A DNA stretch of 32,203 nt from CAZRKC01 sp964600665 (GCA_964600665.1 CAZRKC010000028.1:1-32203); one strand, 5' to 3'; counted from the stretch's first letter, positions 7,116 to 15,619 are shown. Notes: generated from the letters alone by a model not told the origin. Program-made: numbers and translations.

Positions 7116-8864
7116 ATGAAAATTGTTTTGAGTGCTTTGAACACTCGTTATATTCACAGCAATTTAGCGATTCGATATCTATCTGGAGTGGTCAGCGAAG
7201 CGCATGAGGTTATACTGGCGGAATTTACTATTCATGACCCAACATTACGAATTGCTGATGAAATCCGTAAACAAGCCCCGGATTTGATCGGGTTTAGCAT
7301 GTATATGTGGAATGTTAGGCAAACCTGTGAAGTAATTCGTACGATTAAGCAGATGATTCCAGAGTGTGTGATCGTTACAGGGGGACCAGAGGTTTCCTTT
7401 GAGACTGATACATTCTTGACGAACGAGCCCGCGGTTGATTATGCAATCTGCGGTGAAGGAGAGGGCCCTTTCGCCCAATTAATCCACAATCTGGCAATTG
7501 GCGATCGATTGACACCTATCCCTGGCGTATTATCGAAAAAAAGCGGTATCGCTTTACAGAACCCTAATGTTTATATCGATATGGATAAACTTCCATTCCC
7601 TTATGCAAAATCAAACATGGTGAAACCACATCAAATTGTTTATTATGAGAGCAGCCGTGGATGCCCTTTTTCCTGTGCATTTTGTATGTCCTCCATGGAC
7701 AGAACAGTGAGATCGAAGAGTTTGGAACGGGTCAAGTCAGAACTGGCAATGTTTCTTGAAATGGATATTCAACAAGTAAAGTTTGTGGACCGGACCTTCA
7801 ACTATGATGTGGGACGGGCAGTTGAAATTTGGACATACCTTCGTAATCACTATCGATCGGGCATTAACTTTCACTTCGAGATTTCTGCAGATCTACTCGA
7901 TGAAGCATCTATCCGATTTCTAAATACGATTCCAAAAGGATATTTCCAGTTTGAAATCGGCATTCAGAGTACCAATACACAGACCCTTATGGAAGTATGC
8001 CGTCATGGTTCATGGGATTCGATCTCACGAAATGTTGAAGCGATTCGGCTGTCAAATAACATTCATCTTCATCTTGATTTGATTGTTGGGTTACCCTATG
8101 AAGATATGTCTTCATTTCATCGTTCATTCAATCAAATTTATCAATTAAACCCGCATATGCTTCAGGTTGGATTTCTTAAACTACTGAAAGGAACATTACT
8201 TCATGCCAGTGCGGGGCAATATCAGTATCGTTATATGCCGGACCCACCTTACCAGGTTTTGAGCAATCGCTGGATGGATGTAACACAGATCTCAGCTCTG
8301 ACTGATTTTGAAGAGATGGTTGAGATCTATTTTAATAGCGAACGTTTCATTTTTTCCATTCCAATTGCAGTTCAGGAATCGGGGGGTGATCCGTTTGTGT
8401 TCTTTTATGATTTCTCCCGATACTGGACAAATATGAGATATAACGTCCGCGAGATATCTATGAAGGAGCAGTATAAAATTTTCATCGACTACGGTGAGGC
8501 AAGCACATGGGTGCAAATGGATTGGTTTATGGACGCAATAAAAATGGATTACTTGCTCCGGGAAAAAAGTAATTCACAGCCTGATTGGTTACCAACTGAT
8601 CCGTTACCTCTCCACACTGCACTTCAATTATTGGATAATCCCTGCTTCCGCAGAAAGTATTTATTGCACTTGGATGGGAAAACTACTCGGCAAATCATGA
8701 GAAATGTGCATTTTGAGTGGTTCAGCCATAATCTTAAAACGGGTATGGGAGAGAAAGCATGTTACATGATTGACTATCATAAAGATTCTGATGGTAACTC
8801 AACTTTTCACAAAATTCATCTGAATGAATTTTCCCCCGATCAGTTAGTTTCCGAAAAGGAGTGA
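7116..8864 (+). CDS. B12-binding-domain radical SAM protein (DUF4080 type)
   Basis: 582 residues. The N-terminal ~130 residues have the alternating fold of a cobalamin-binding domain (MKIVLSALNTRYIHSNLAIRYL; ...DLIGFSMYMWNVR...; VTGGPEVSF). The radical SAM core follows, with the cluster motif C183-P-F-S-C187-A-F-C190 in the context SRGCPFSCAFC. A C-terminal ~200-residue extension matches the DUF4080 arrangement. Such enzymes use a 4Fe-4S cluster and S-adenosylmethionine to start radical chemistry; no substrate is known for this subgroup. Start 7116 has GGAGG 8 bases upstream. The next gene starts within about 7 bases, so the two are almost certainly coexpressed. Confidence 0.88.
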   Translation: MKIVLSALNTRYIHSNLAIRYLSGVVSEAHEVILAEFTIHDPTLRIADEIRKQAPDLIGFSMYMWNVRQTCEVIRTIKQMIPECVIVTGGPEVSFETDTFLTNEPAVDYAICGEGEGPFAQLIHNLAIGDRLTPIPGVLSKKSGIALQNPNVYIDMDKLPFPYAKSNMVKPHQIVYYESSRGCPFSCAFCMSSMDRTVRSKSLERVKSELAMFLEMDIQQVKFVDRTFNYDVGRAVEIWTYLRNHYRSGINFHFEISADLLDEASIRFLNTIPKGYFQFEIGIQSTNTQTLMEVCRHGSWDSISRNVEAIRLSNNIHLHLDLIVGLPYEDMSSFHRSFNQIYQLNPHMLQVGFLKLLKGTLLHASAGQYQYRYMPDPPYQVLSNRWMDVTQISALTDFEEMVEIYFNSERFIFSIPIAVQESGGDPFVFFYDFSRYWTNMRYNVREISMKEQYKIFIDYGEASTWVQMDWFMDAIKMDYLLREKSNSQPDWLPTDPLPLHTALQLLDNPCFRRKYLLHLDGKTTRQIMRNVHFEWFSHNLKTGMGEKACYMIDYHKDSDGNSTFHKIHLNEFSPDQLVSEKE

Positions 8865-8871
8865 CTTCTTG

Positions 8872-9588
8872 ATGAGAGTCCTACACTGGGAGTTTTCAGA
8901 GACATTTGATCCCTTTTGGAACTGGTTTGTCAGTTTCTCTCGAAGACGAATCTTATTTCGATATTTAGATGATTATCCAAATGAGTTTTACCATGAGAGA
9001 CAAGCCATGGTTGATATGCAAATAGGGAGGTCAATTGTGTATATCAACCGTTATATTGATCCCTCCCTGGCAGAAGAAAATGTAGCCCATGAGTTGATGC
9101 ATACGATTATTATGGACTTAGGTTTTGTCTATCCTGCCGTTCGAGCGCGAACGGAGGAGCCGTGGCATTTGGTTGCCCAAGCGATGATAAGCTGGACAAC
9201 GGATATCCTGATCGATGGGAAGTTAACAGAATTTGGATATACGAACGATGCATATCATGAAATCGTATACGAGGGGACTCGAGACAGTCTGATGAATGAC
9301 CCACAAGAGAGTACCAATAAAATCGACCAGATATGCAATGCTCTGGGGTATTTTTACTGCCATCATAGTTTAGATCAGGAACAGTGGACGGAATTAAAAG
9401 CATTGTATTTCAAAGGGGATCATCCGGTTTTCTTACTCGGTGAGGAAATTATCCAAATTGGTAAAGAAACCGGATTTCATGACCCGACTGCCTATCGTGA
9501 GTTCTTGTTAAGGTTGCGTCAACATTTTTCCCTAGAGAATGTCATCGATATTATTGACCCACTTACCAATCAGGTGATTGAGAGATAA
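8872..9588 (+). CDS. HELMH-motif putative metal-dependent hydrolase
   Basis: 238 residues from ATG 8872; TTG 8869 is an equally possible start given AAGGAGTG at 8856-8863. The key feature is VAHELMHTII with H73-E-L-M-H77, an HExxH zinc motif like that of metallopeptidases. No signal peptide, so it acts in the cytoplasm if it is an enzyme. The rest, including LVAQAMISWTTDILID and a C-terminal FLLRLRQHFSLENVIDIID, fits no family I can name. It follows the B12-radical SAM gene after 7 bases, which suggests a joint role. The HExxH match alone does not prove peptidase activity. Confidence 0.75.
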   Translation: MRVLHWEFSETFDPFWNWFVSFSRRRILFRYLDDYPNEFYHERQAMVDMQIGRSIVYINRYIDPSLAEENVAHELMHTIIMDLGFVYPAVRARTEEPWHLVAQAMISWTTDILIDGKLTEFGYTNDAYHEIVYEGTRDSLMNDPQESTNKIDQICNALGYFYCHHSLDQEQWTELKALYFKGDHPVFLLGEEIIQIGKETGFHDPTAYREFLLRLRQHFSLENVIDIIDPLTNQVIER

Positions 9589-9655
9589 TCGAGTATGTTG
9601 CAGGACTTCACGTTGAAGAAAGAGAATTTCAAAAAGTTGAAAGGGGGTGATGGCA

Positions 9656-10714
9656 GTGAAAAGACAGCCGGTTTTTCTGACACAGATGACTACCAGCTCT
9701 GGGTGAGCAGCAAAACTAGATCCTAAGATCTTAGCGCAAGTTTTGCGCTCATTACCCGTATATGAAAACAGCTCTTTAATCGTCGGGCCCCATACCATGG
9801 ATGATGCAGCAGTCATCCGACTGAACGATCATCAAGTTTTAGTGCAGACAGTGGATTTTTTTACTCCGATTGTTGATGATCCATATACCTATGGACAGAT
9901 TGCCGCTGCCAACGCCCTTAGTGACATATATGCCATGGGAGCTGAGCCCCTGACTGCAATGAACATTGTGGGTTTTCCTAGTTGTCTCGAACATTGGGTT
10001 TTGGAAGAAATTTTGCGTGGTGGGGCGGATAAAATCACAGAATCCGGCGCGATGTTAGTGGGAGGCCATTCCATAGAGAGCCCTGAACCCATATATGGTT
10101 TGACTGTTACCGGAATTTGCTCAAGGGATCGAATCATCACGAATGCAGGTGCTTTAGTTGGTGATATTCTGGTACTAACGAAACCTTTGGGAACTGGCAT
10201 TATGGCAACCGCTATCAAAGGGGAAATAGCATCTCAAACTGAGGCATCTAATATCGGCGCAATCATGTCCGAGTTGAATTTGTTTGCCTCCATGGCGATG
10301 GTTCTTTCAGGTGCGCATGGATGCACCGATATAACGGGGTTCGGATTTCTCGGGCATGCCGGTGAGTTGGCAGTAGCTAGCCAAGTTGCATTGGAGATAT
10401 TTGCTGATTCAGTTCCGGTTTATCCTGGAGTGATGGAATATGCTGCTATGGGTCTCGTTCCTGCGGGGACCTATCGGAATAAAGAGCACATGCAAGACCG
10501 AGTAATTTTTAACTCTGGGGTCACAGAAGGTCAACAGGATGTTCTATTTGATCCTCAAACATCAGGAGGACTCTTGATTGCCATGAGCCGGGACGCATAT
10601 AAACGTTTTTGCGAATTTCATGAAGCAAAAGGTCGACCCTGCCCTCCGATGGTTGGCAGGGTATCAGCAGGGAGTCCTGGGGTTGTGACTATAATTGATG
10701 GGGGGATGGAATAA
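9656..10714 (+). CDS. selD: selenide, water dikinase, selenocysteine-containing
   Basis: 352 residues when UGA at 9704-9706 is read as selenocysteine (residue 17). Makes selenophosphate from selenide and ATP, the selenium donor for Sec-tRNA. The N terminus reads L-T-Q-M-T-T-S-S-G-U-A-A-K, aligning Sec17 and Lys20 with the catalytic Cys17 and Lys20 of E. coli SelD. Further landmarks: GPHTMDDAAVI, DFFTPIVDDPYTYGQIAAANALSDIYAMGA, GGHS and TDITGFGFLGHA. GTG 9656 has AAAGGGGGTG at good spacing; ATG 9650 is also in frame. A hairpin right after UGA fits a bacterial SECIS. A plain stop-to-stop reading would miss the first 29 codons. yedF starts at the very next base. Confidence 0.95.
9704..9751 (+). 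promoter_or_regulatory. predicted bacterial SECIS element in selD
   Basis: The hairpin begins with the UGA itself: TGAGC(A)GCAAAACT pairs with AGTTTTGCGCTCA (one bulged A), then an asymmetric 3' bulge TAGCGCA, an inner helix AGATC/GATCT and an apical CTAA loop. Bacterial SECIS elements lie inside the coding region just 3' of UGA and are bound by SelB. The loop sequence is not the E. coli type, which is usual outside Enterobacteria. Confidence 0.75.
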
Positions 10715-11302
10715 TTGGTAGCAACCGAAGTTGATGCAAGGGGCCTACCCTGTCCTCAACCAGTAATTAAAACAAAGAAGGCCCTTGAATCTATACCCAG
10801 TGGTATCGTGATCATTAAGGTCGACAATATCGTCGCCCGAGATAACGTGCTGAAATATGCGAAGAGCATGGCTTTTGAAGCAAGTGTTGAGCAAAATGAA
10901 CATGACTATTCTATATCAATCATCAAAGCAGATCCAATGTCAACTGAAGAGGTTTATTTTGATACGCATGACATGGTTGTTTTCATTGATTCCCCATTTC
11001 TTGGAAGCGGAAGTGATGAACTGGGTGCACTATTGATGAAAAACTTTCTGTTTGCACTCAGTGAAACCAGCCCGCTGCCTCAGAAAATTATCTTAATGAA
11101 TGGAGGCGTCCACTTAGCGGCCGAAGGGAGTGAGTGTTTGCCGTATTTGTGTAAAATGGCGGATAGTGGCGTCAGTATCGAATCCTGTGGCATCTGTCTG
11201 GAATATTATCATCTGAAAGATAAATTGGCCATCGGGACGATAACCAATATGTACAGTGTCGTTGAGTCGTTATGTGCTGCAAAAAAGATTTTAAAAATTT
11301 AG
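10715..11302 (+). CDS. yedF: selenium metabolism protein YedF (TusA-DsrE fusion)
   Basis: 195 residues. Residues 1-70 form a TusA/SirA-like domain with the signature DARGLPCPQPVIKTKKAL (Cys in CPQP). Residues ~85-195 form a DsrE-like domain with GSGSDELGALLMKNFLFAL, MNGGVHLAAEGSE and SCGICLEYYHLKDKLAIGTITNMY. This fusion is found beside selD in selenium-using bacteria and is thought to take part in selenium delivery; its reaction is not settled. The start is TTG 10715, directly after the selD stop, with GGGGGATGGA just upstream, implying translational coupling. Confidence 0.92.
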   Translation: MVATEVDARGLPCPQPVIKTKKALESIPSGIVIIKVDNIVARDNVLKYAKSMAFEASVEQNEHDYSISIIKADPMSTEEVYFDTHDMVVFIDSPFLGSGSDELGALLMKNFLFALSETSPLPQKIILMNGGVHLAAEGSECLPYLCKMADSGVSIESCGICLEYYHLKDKLAIGTITNMYSVVESLCAAKKILKI

Positions 11303-11307
11303 CAGGC

Positions 11308-11333
11308 AAGGTCTTCCTCAGGAAGACCTTTTT
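11308..11333 (+). terminator. intrinsic terminator after yedF
   Basis: AAGGTCTTCC pairs with GGAAGACCTT around TCA, extended by TTT. It begins 6 bases after the stop codon. Confidence 0.85.
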
Positions 11334-11363
11334 GACAAGAAAAGCAAAACGGAGGTAGTATAG

Positions 11364-13001
11364 ATGCACTTTGCAGATATGATTATCAAAAATGGTAATG
11401 TCATCACCTTAAGTGAGGGCACACCAAGTGCAGATGCACTTGCAATAAAGGATGGCCGGATCATGATGATCGGTAATGGTAAGGATTTGGATGCCATTAC
11501 GGGGCTTCATACTCATATCATTGACGCTGCTGGTGGCACTGTTATCCCAGGTCTGCATGACGGTCATCTTCATTTCATTGGATATGGTTTGACTTTGCAG
11601 ATGGTTCCATTAGCAGGTGTGGATTCTATCGAAGAATTGGTGATGCGGGTATCCCAGCGTGTACAAGATACACCGGCGAATGAGTGGGTTACAGGGTCGG
11701 GATGGGATCATAACTTGTTTAAAGAGAATCGATATCCAAATAGATATGACCTTGATCAGGCTGCACCCAATCATCCAGTAGTGCTGACGCGGATTTGCGG
11801 CCATTTGCAAGCTGTTAATTCCAAAGCGCTGGAATTGGCAGGTGTTAATGCAAACACGCCGGATCCGGCAGGTGGTCATATCGATCGGGACGAGAATGGA
11901 ATCCCAACTGGAATTATGCGGGAAACAGCAACCCGCCTCATTATGAATGCAGTGCCACCACCTTCGTATGAACGATTGAGTAGTGCCCTTCGCCTTGCCG
12001 TGAAGAAGGCTCATGCTTGCGGATTGACCTCGATTACCACTGATGACATCAGACGGGACAGAGTGCAAAATATCCAGGACAATATACAATTGTACCGTGA
12101 TTTACTCGATCATGATGAGCCGACGGTTCGAGTGACTTTAGAATTACGAGATCTGGTTATTGATGATATCTTGAAACGGCAATTGACCACCGGGAACGGT
12201 AACGAATGGCTCAAAATAGGTAACCTGAAAATTTTCCAGGATGGAGCGCTGGGAGCAAAAACCGCTGTCATGAGACATGGATATGATGGTGAAAGCGATG
12301 TCAAAGGAATTCCAATTCACACACAAGAGGAATTGGATCAACTTGTAAAAATGGGTCATGATGCTGGTTTGCAGGTGGCGATCCATGCTATCGGAGACGG
12401 TGCAATTGATTCATGTTTGGACGCGTTTGAGAAGGCCATGACTGGATTCCCACGACCTTCTCTGCGACATCGAATCATCCATTATTGTCTGATTGACCAG
12501 GGAATTTTACAGCGAACTAAAGATTTAGGTGTGACCGTAGATATTCAACCTCCCTTCGTCCCGTTGAATGGACAATGGGTGGAAAGACTCATAGGTAAAG
12601 AGCGATCCGTGAGAACCTATCCATGGAAAACGATTCTGAATTTTGGTATTCCTTGTGTTGGCAGCTCAGACTGCCCCATCACGCCTATTGAACCTCTAGT
12701 CGGTATTTGGGCGGCCGTAACAAGACATGCATATTACACAAATGATAGCGGGGTATTTATGCCTCAGGAAGCAATCTCTGCAGAGGATGCATTGCGTCTG
12801 TATACACTTGGTTCTGCATACGGGGATTTTGATGAGAATAATAAGGGATCTCTGGAAGTAGGGAAATTTGCAGATGTCGTTATTCTTGGCGAAGACCTTT
12901 ACAAAGTGGATCCAAATAGGATCAAAGACATATCGGTTGAGATGACGATTGTGGGTGGACGAATCGTATATGACAAAAAAACGGGGGTGGGCGTATTTTG
13001 A
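11364..13001 (+). CDS. amidohydrolase family 3 protein (YtcJ-like), copy 1
   Basis: 545 residues, cytoplasmic. N-terminal beta part MIIKNGNVITLSEGTPSADALAIKDGRI, then VIPGLHDGHLHF with the metal-binding HxH pair, a middle LQVAIHAIGDGAIDS segment with a further metal ligand, HRIIHY, and SSDCPITPIEPL with the catalytic-site Asp. This order is that of the amidohydrolase-3 group, metal enzymes that cleave amide or related C-N bonds; the substrate is unknown. Start 11364 has GGAGGTAG 5 bases upstream. Its stop overlaps the TTG start of the next, closely related gene. Confidence 0.9.
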   Translation: MHFADMIIKNGNVITLSEGTPSADALAIKDGRIMMIGNGKDLDAITGLHTHIIDAAGGTVIPGLHDGHLHFIGYGLTLQMVPLAGVDSIEELVMRVSQRVQDTPANEWVTGSGWDHNLFKENRYPNRYDLDQAAPNHPVVLTRICGHLQAVNSKALELAGVNANTPDPAGGHIDRDENGIPTGIMRETATRLIMNAVPPPSYERLSSALRLAVKKAHACGLTSITTDDIRRDRVQNIQDNIQLYRDLLDHDEPTVRVTLELRDLVIDDILKRQLTTGNGNEWLKIGNLKIFQDGALGAKTAVMRHGYDGESDVKGIPIHTQEELDQLVKMGHDAGLQVAIHAIGDGAIDSCLDAFEKAMTGFPRPSLRHRIIHYCLIDQGILQRTKDLGVTVDIQPPFVPLNGQWVERLIGKERSVRTYPWKTILNFGIPCVGSSDCPITPIEPLVGIWAAVTRHAYYTNDSGVFMPQEAISAEDALRLYTLGSAYGDFDENNKGSLEVGKFADVVILGEDLYKVDPNRIKDISVEMTIVGGRIVYDKKTGVGVF

Positions 13002-14626
13002 AAGCGGACAAGTTATTTATAAACGGTTCTATTATTACAATGGACCCGGATTCACCTGTCGCTGAGGCAGTGGCAGTAGCGAAGGATAAAGTGATTGGAA
13101 TCGGTAATGCGGCGCAAATGATATCCTATCAAGATCAAACCACCGAAGTTATTGACTTGCAAGGTTATACCCTCATGCCAGGATTTAACGACAGTCATTT
13201 GCATATGTTGATGTTTGGTAATGCACTTCTCAATGTCCCCCTGCAGGGACTGACCTCTATTGAAGAAATGGTCGGGCGTATTCGAGAGAGAGCGGCTGTG
13301 ACACCAGTTGGGGAATGGATACTCGGAGCAGGATGGGATCAGAATCTGTTTCGTGAAGAGCGCTATCCAACCCGTTTTGATCTAGATCAGGTAACACCTG
13401 ATCATCCTGTCGCGCTCCGTCATGTCAGTGGACATGCGGTCCTGATTAACACTGCGGCTATGGTAAAGGCGGGTATCACAGGATCTTCAATTATCCCTGC
13501 CGGGGGTCATATGGACTTGGATGAAGCGGGGGAACCCACGGGGGTACTACGTGAAACAGCATCAGAACTCATTTCGTATTTCTATTATCCAAGCCAGCGT
13601 GATACTTCAAAAAAAGCACTAAAGCTTGCTATGGAGCGCGCTTTGCAGTCAGGGGTCACATCGGTTAGTGATAATAGTGCGACGGGTGTTGTCGGAGGAT
13701 TTCCTGTTTACTTTGAACTACTGCAGGAGCTTTGGGAAGAAGATGCTCCGATTATTCGAACGGCACAATACATTTCGGATAGTGAGATTGACCGAGTGAT
13801 TCACGCAGGAATTCGGAGTGGTGACGGAGATGAAAAAGTCATGGTTGGTGGAATCAAAATATTCTGTGATGGATCATTTATGGCACAAACAGCTGCGGTA
13901 CGGACGCCATTTTTGGACAATCCGACCAGTCATGGATTGTTTATGCATTCGAAAGATGAATTGAATATTCTCGTTGAAAAAGCACATAATAACGGATTGC
14001 AAGTGGCGATTCATGCTATCGGAGATGCAGGTATTGATGCAGCATTAGATGCAATTGAGCGTGCCCTTATGCTCAACCCCAAAAACGATCATCGCCATCG
14101 GATCGTCCATTTTGAGATTTTAACCGAAGACATCTTAGAACGGACGAGAAAATTGGGGATCGTGTGTGATATCCAACCGAAATTTGTTTCCAGTCAGGGG
14201 GGGTGGGTTGAAAAGCGAGTCGGACCAGAACGGGCAAAACTTGTCTTTCCGTGGAAAACTGTGTTGGAGAGAGGGATTCCATGTGGCGGAAGCTCGGACT
14301 GTCCTGTTGAACCGATCGATCCGCTATTCGGGATCCATGCAGCTTGCAATCGCCAGGTGGATAACATTCCCGGGATGACTTTTCAACCACAGGAAGCGCT
14401 GACTGTGCAAAGAGCTTTGCAGCTTTTTACTCGTGATAGTGCTTATACTACCTTCGAAGAAGGGCGAAAAGGGATGATCAAATCAGGTTTCCTAGCTGAT
14501 TTTGTTGTCTTATCGGAGAATCCATTGACAATCGATCAGACCAAGATCCGCGACCTGGATGTTATCATGACGGTGGTCGGGGGCAAGATTTATGATTATC
14601 GTGAAAAATTAAGCATAAAAAGATAA
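12998..14626 (+). CDS. amidohydrolase family 3 protein (YtcJ-like), copy 2
   Basis: 542 residues, a paralogue of the preceding gene along its whole length: DSHLHM (HxH), WILGAGWDQNLFREERYPTRFDLDQ versus WVTGSGWDHNLFKENRYPNRYDLDQ, LQVAIHAIGDAGIDAALDAIE, HRIVHF and SSDCPVEPIDPL. The start TTG 12998 overlaps the TGA of copy 1 by four bases and has GGGGGTGG upstream, so the two are translationally coupled. Likely a tandem duplication followed by divergence; a joint or hetero-oligomeric role is possible but unproven. Confidence 0.9.
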   Translation: MKADKLFINGSIITMDPDSPVAEAVAVAKDKVIGIGNAAQMISYQDQTTEVIDLQGYTLMPGFNDSHLHMLMFGNALLNVPLQGLTSIEEMVGRIRERAAVTPVGEWILGAGWDQNLFREERYPTRFDLDQVTPDHPVALRHVSGHAVLINTAAMVKAGITGSSIIPAGGHMDLDEAGEPTGVLRETASELISYFYYPSQRDTSKKALKLAMERALQSGVTSVSDNSATGVVGGFPVYFELLQELWEEDAPIIRTAQYISDSEIDRVIHAGIRSGDGDEKVMVGGIKIFCDGSFMAQTAAVRTPFLDNPTSHGLFMHSKDELNILVEKAHNNGLQVAIHAIGDAGIDAALDAIERALMLNPKNDHRHRIVHFEILTEDILERTRKLGIVCDIQPKFVSSQGGWVEKRVGPERAKLVFPWKTVLERGIPCGGSSDCPVEPIDPLFGIHAACNRQVDNIPGMTFQPQEALTVQRALQLFTRDSAYTTFEEGRKGMIKSGFLADFVVLSENPLTIDQTKIRDLDVIMTVVGGKIYDYREKLSIKR

Positions 14627-14697
14627 TGTTTGTCCAGCTCGAATATTGCCCGTAAAACCGAGAAAATGACGGAAAAGTTTAAAAATTGAGAAAATAC

Positions 14698-14726
14698 TTG
14701 CAAATTCCACCTTCTAAGATTATAAT
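14698..14726 (+). promoter_or_regulatory. strong promoter for zinc-ribbon gene
   Basis: TTGCAA, a 17-base spacer and perfect TATAAT at 14721-14726. The transcript would begin near 14733, leaving a leader of about 240 bases before the ATG at 14976. Confidence 0.85.
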
Positions 14727-14732
14727 GACATT

Positions 14733-14975
14733 ACATGGTTGCGGAGTCCCCAAAACTTCAAATAGCCGCCAGGCAAAGAACCGTCCGATCATCCCGGGCA
14801 CATCCGGATGTTCCGTGCAGATCCATCAAGATGACCTTTGGTTGGAATGTTAGGTATCTCATTGGCAGAAGCAACGTTTCATTGTTTTTCTGCAGTCGCT
14901 AGACGGGCTGAGAAAAGGACAACCGGGAGACTTACGCAGCATCAAATCATCCATCTAATAAGGGGGATTTACCGA
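14733..14975 (+). other. long structured leader of zinc-ribbon gene
   Basis: About 240 bases between a strong promoter and the start codon. It contains the palindrome ACATCCGGATGT inside a larger GCAC...GTGC stem, and a hairpin GCAGAA...TTCTGC with inner CAA/TTG further on. A reading frame runs upstream of the gene's start in phase (from about 14838), but has no ribosome binding site and unconvincing residues, so it is treated as non-coding. No known riboswitch class was recognised. Confidence 0.45.
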
Positions 14976-15257
14976 ATGACATTCCAAGACAAAGTATTGA
15001 CCTGTAAGGATTGTGGCTGCGAGTTTGTCTTCTCTACCCGTGAACAGGAGTTCTATGCAGAAAAAGGCTTTGCCAATGAACCCGCTCGATGCCGATCATG
15101 TCGCTCATCTCGAAAAGGACAAGGCGGAGACGCTCGTCCGCCGAGAGAAATGCATGATGCAATATGTGCTGCCTGCGGAGCTGCAACACAAGTACCATTC
15201 AAACCCAGAAATGAAAAGCCAGTCTACTGCCAGAGTTGTTTCGAAAAGATGCGCTAA
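14976..15257 (+). CDS. small double zinc-ribbon protein
   Basis: 93 residues. Two paired-cysteine zinc sites: CKDCGCEF...CRSCRSS near the N terminus, with the EQEFYAEKGF spacer typical of the 'probable zinc-ribbon' (zf-trcl) family, and CAACG...CQSCF at the C terminus. Likely a cytoplasmic zinc-binding protein, perhaps binding nucleic acid; function unknown. The start at 14976 is set by AAGGGGG 9 bases upstream and by the family's usual MTFQDKVLTCKDCG opening. Confidence 0.88.
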   Translation: MTFQDKVLTCKDCGCEFVFSTREQEFYAEKGFANEPARCRSCRSSRKGQGGDARPPREMHDAICAACGAATQVPFKPRNEKPVYCQSCFEKMR

Positions 15258-15271
15258 AGATTGTAGCACAG

Positions 15272-15298
15272 AAAGCCCGGTTCACCGGGCTTTTTTTT
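15272..15298 (+). terminator. intrinsic terminator after zinc-ribbon gene
   Basis: AAAGCCCGG pairs with CCGGGCTTT around TTCA, followed by T to 15298. Confidence 0.93.
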
Positions 15299-15401
15299 GT
15301 GTTTAAAAATGATGGACGGTAAAGCCTGTTTTGACGAAAATGTTCGGATAATTCTGATTCTTTACACAAGTTCAAGTTCATTAGAACCCTTGATATGTAT
15401 G

Positions 15402-15431
15402 TTATCAACAGAGTTATACACATTATCCACA
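15402..15431 (+). promoter_or_regulatory. cluster of three DnaA boxes
   Basis: TTATCAACA (one mismatch), TTATACACA and TTATCCACA (both exact matches to TTATNCACA) lie in the same orientation within 30 bases; the last two abut. A weaker CTTTACACA lies at 15360-15368. Such clusters bind DnaA at oriC, at titration sites or at DnaA-regulated promoters. No dnaA or dnaN is near, so this is probably not oriC. It lies about 110 bases upstream of the csp promoter. Confidence 0.8.
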
Positions 15432-15538
15432 GGTCGTTTCAGATTTTCTGTCCTTCGATTCGACAAAAACCAACAAAATTCGCAATGCTAAATCATCGTA
15501 AATGCGAGTTATCAAGCGGTTTTTAAAGATAATATGGG

Positions 15539-15567
15539 TTGACAGCCTATAACAACTGTGATAAAGT
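15539..15567 (+). promoter_or_regulatory. promoter of cold-shock gene
   Basis: TTGACA at 15539-15544, a 17-base spacer, TAAAGT at 15562-15567. The predicted transcript begins near 15574, about 45 bases before the start codon. The DnaA boxes lie upstream of it. Confidence 0.8.
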
Positions 15568-15619
15568 GGTTTTGTAAGTTGGGAGGCGTCTCAGCTAGAA
15601 AAGATTAGGAGGAATGTAC

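Noticed and set aside
11610..12089. 159-codon minus-strand open frame inside the first amidohydrolase
   Set aside because: Antisense shadow of a clear gene with no family resemblance.
14880..14950. Possible TPP-riboswitch-like GGGCTGAGA segment in the zinc-ribbon leader
   Set aside because: The second conserved TPP segment (CTGAT...GGATAATGCCAGCG type) is absent, so the match is taken as chance.
14838..14975. In-frame N-terminal extension of the zinc-ribbon protein
   Set aside because: No ribosome binding site at the upstream ATG, while AAGGGGG precedes 14976, where family members usually begin.
15402..15431. oriC
   Set aside because: No dnaA, dnaN, rpmH or AT-rich unwinding region with replication genes nearby; a secondary DnaA-box cluster is more likely.
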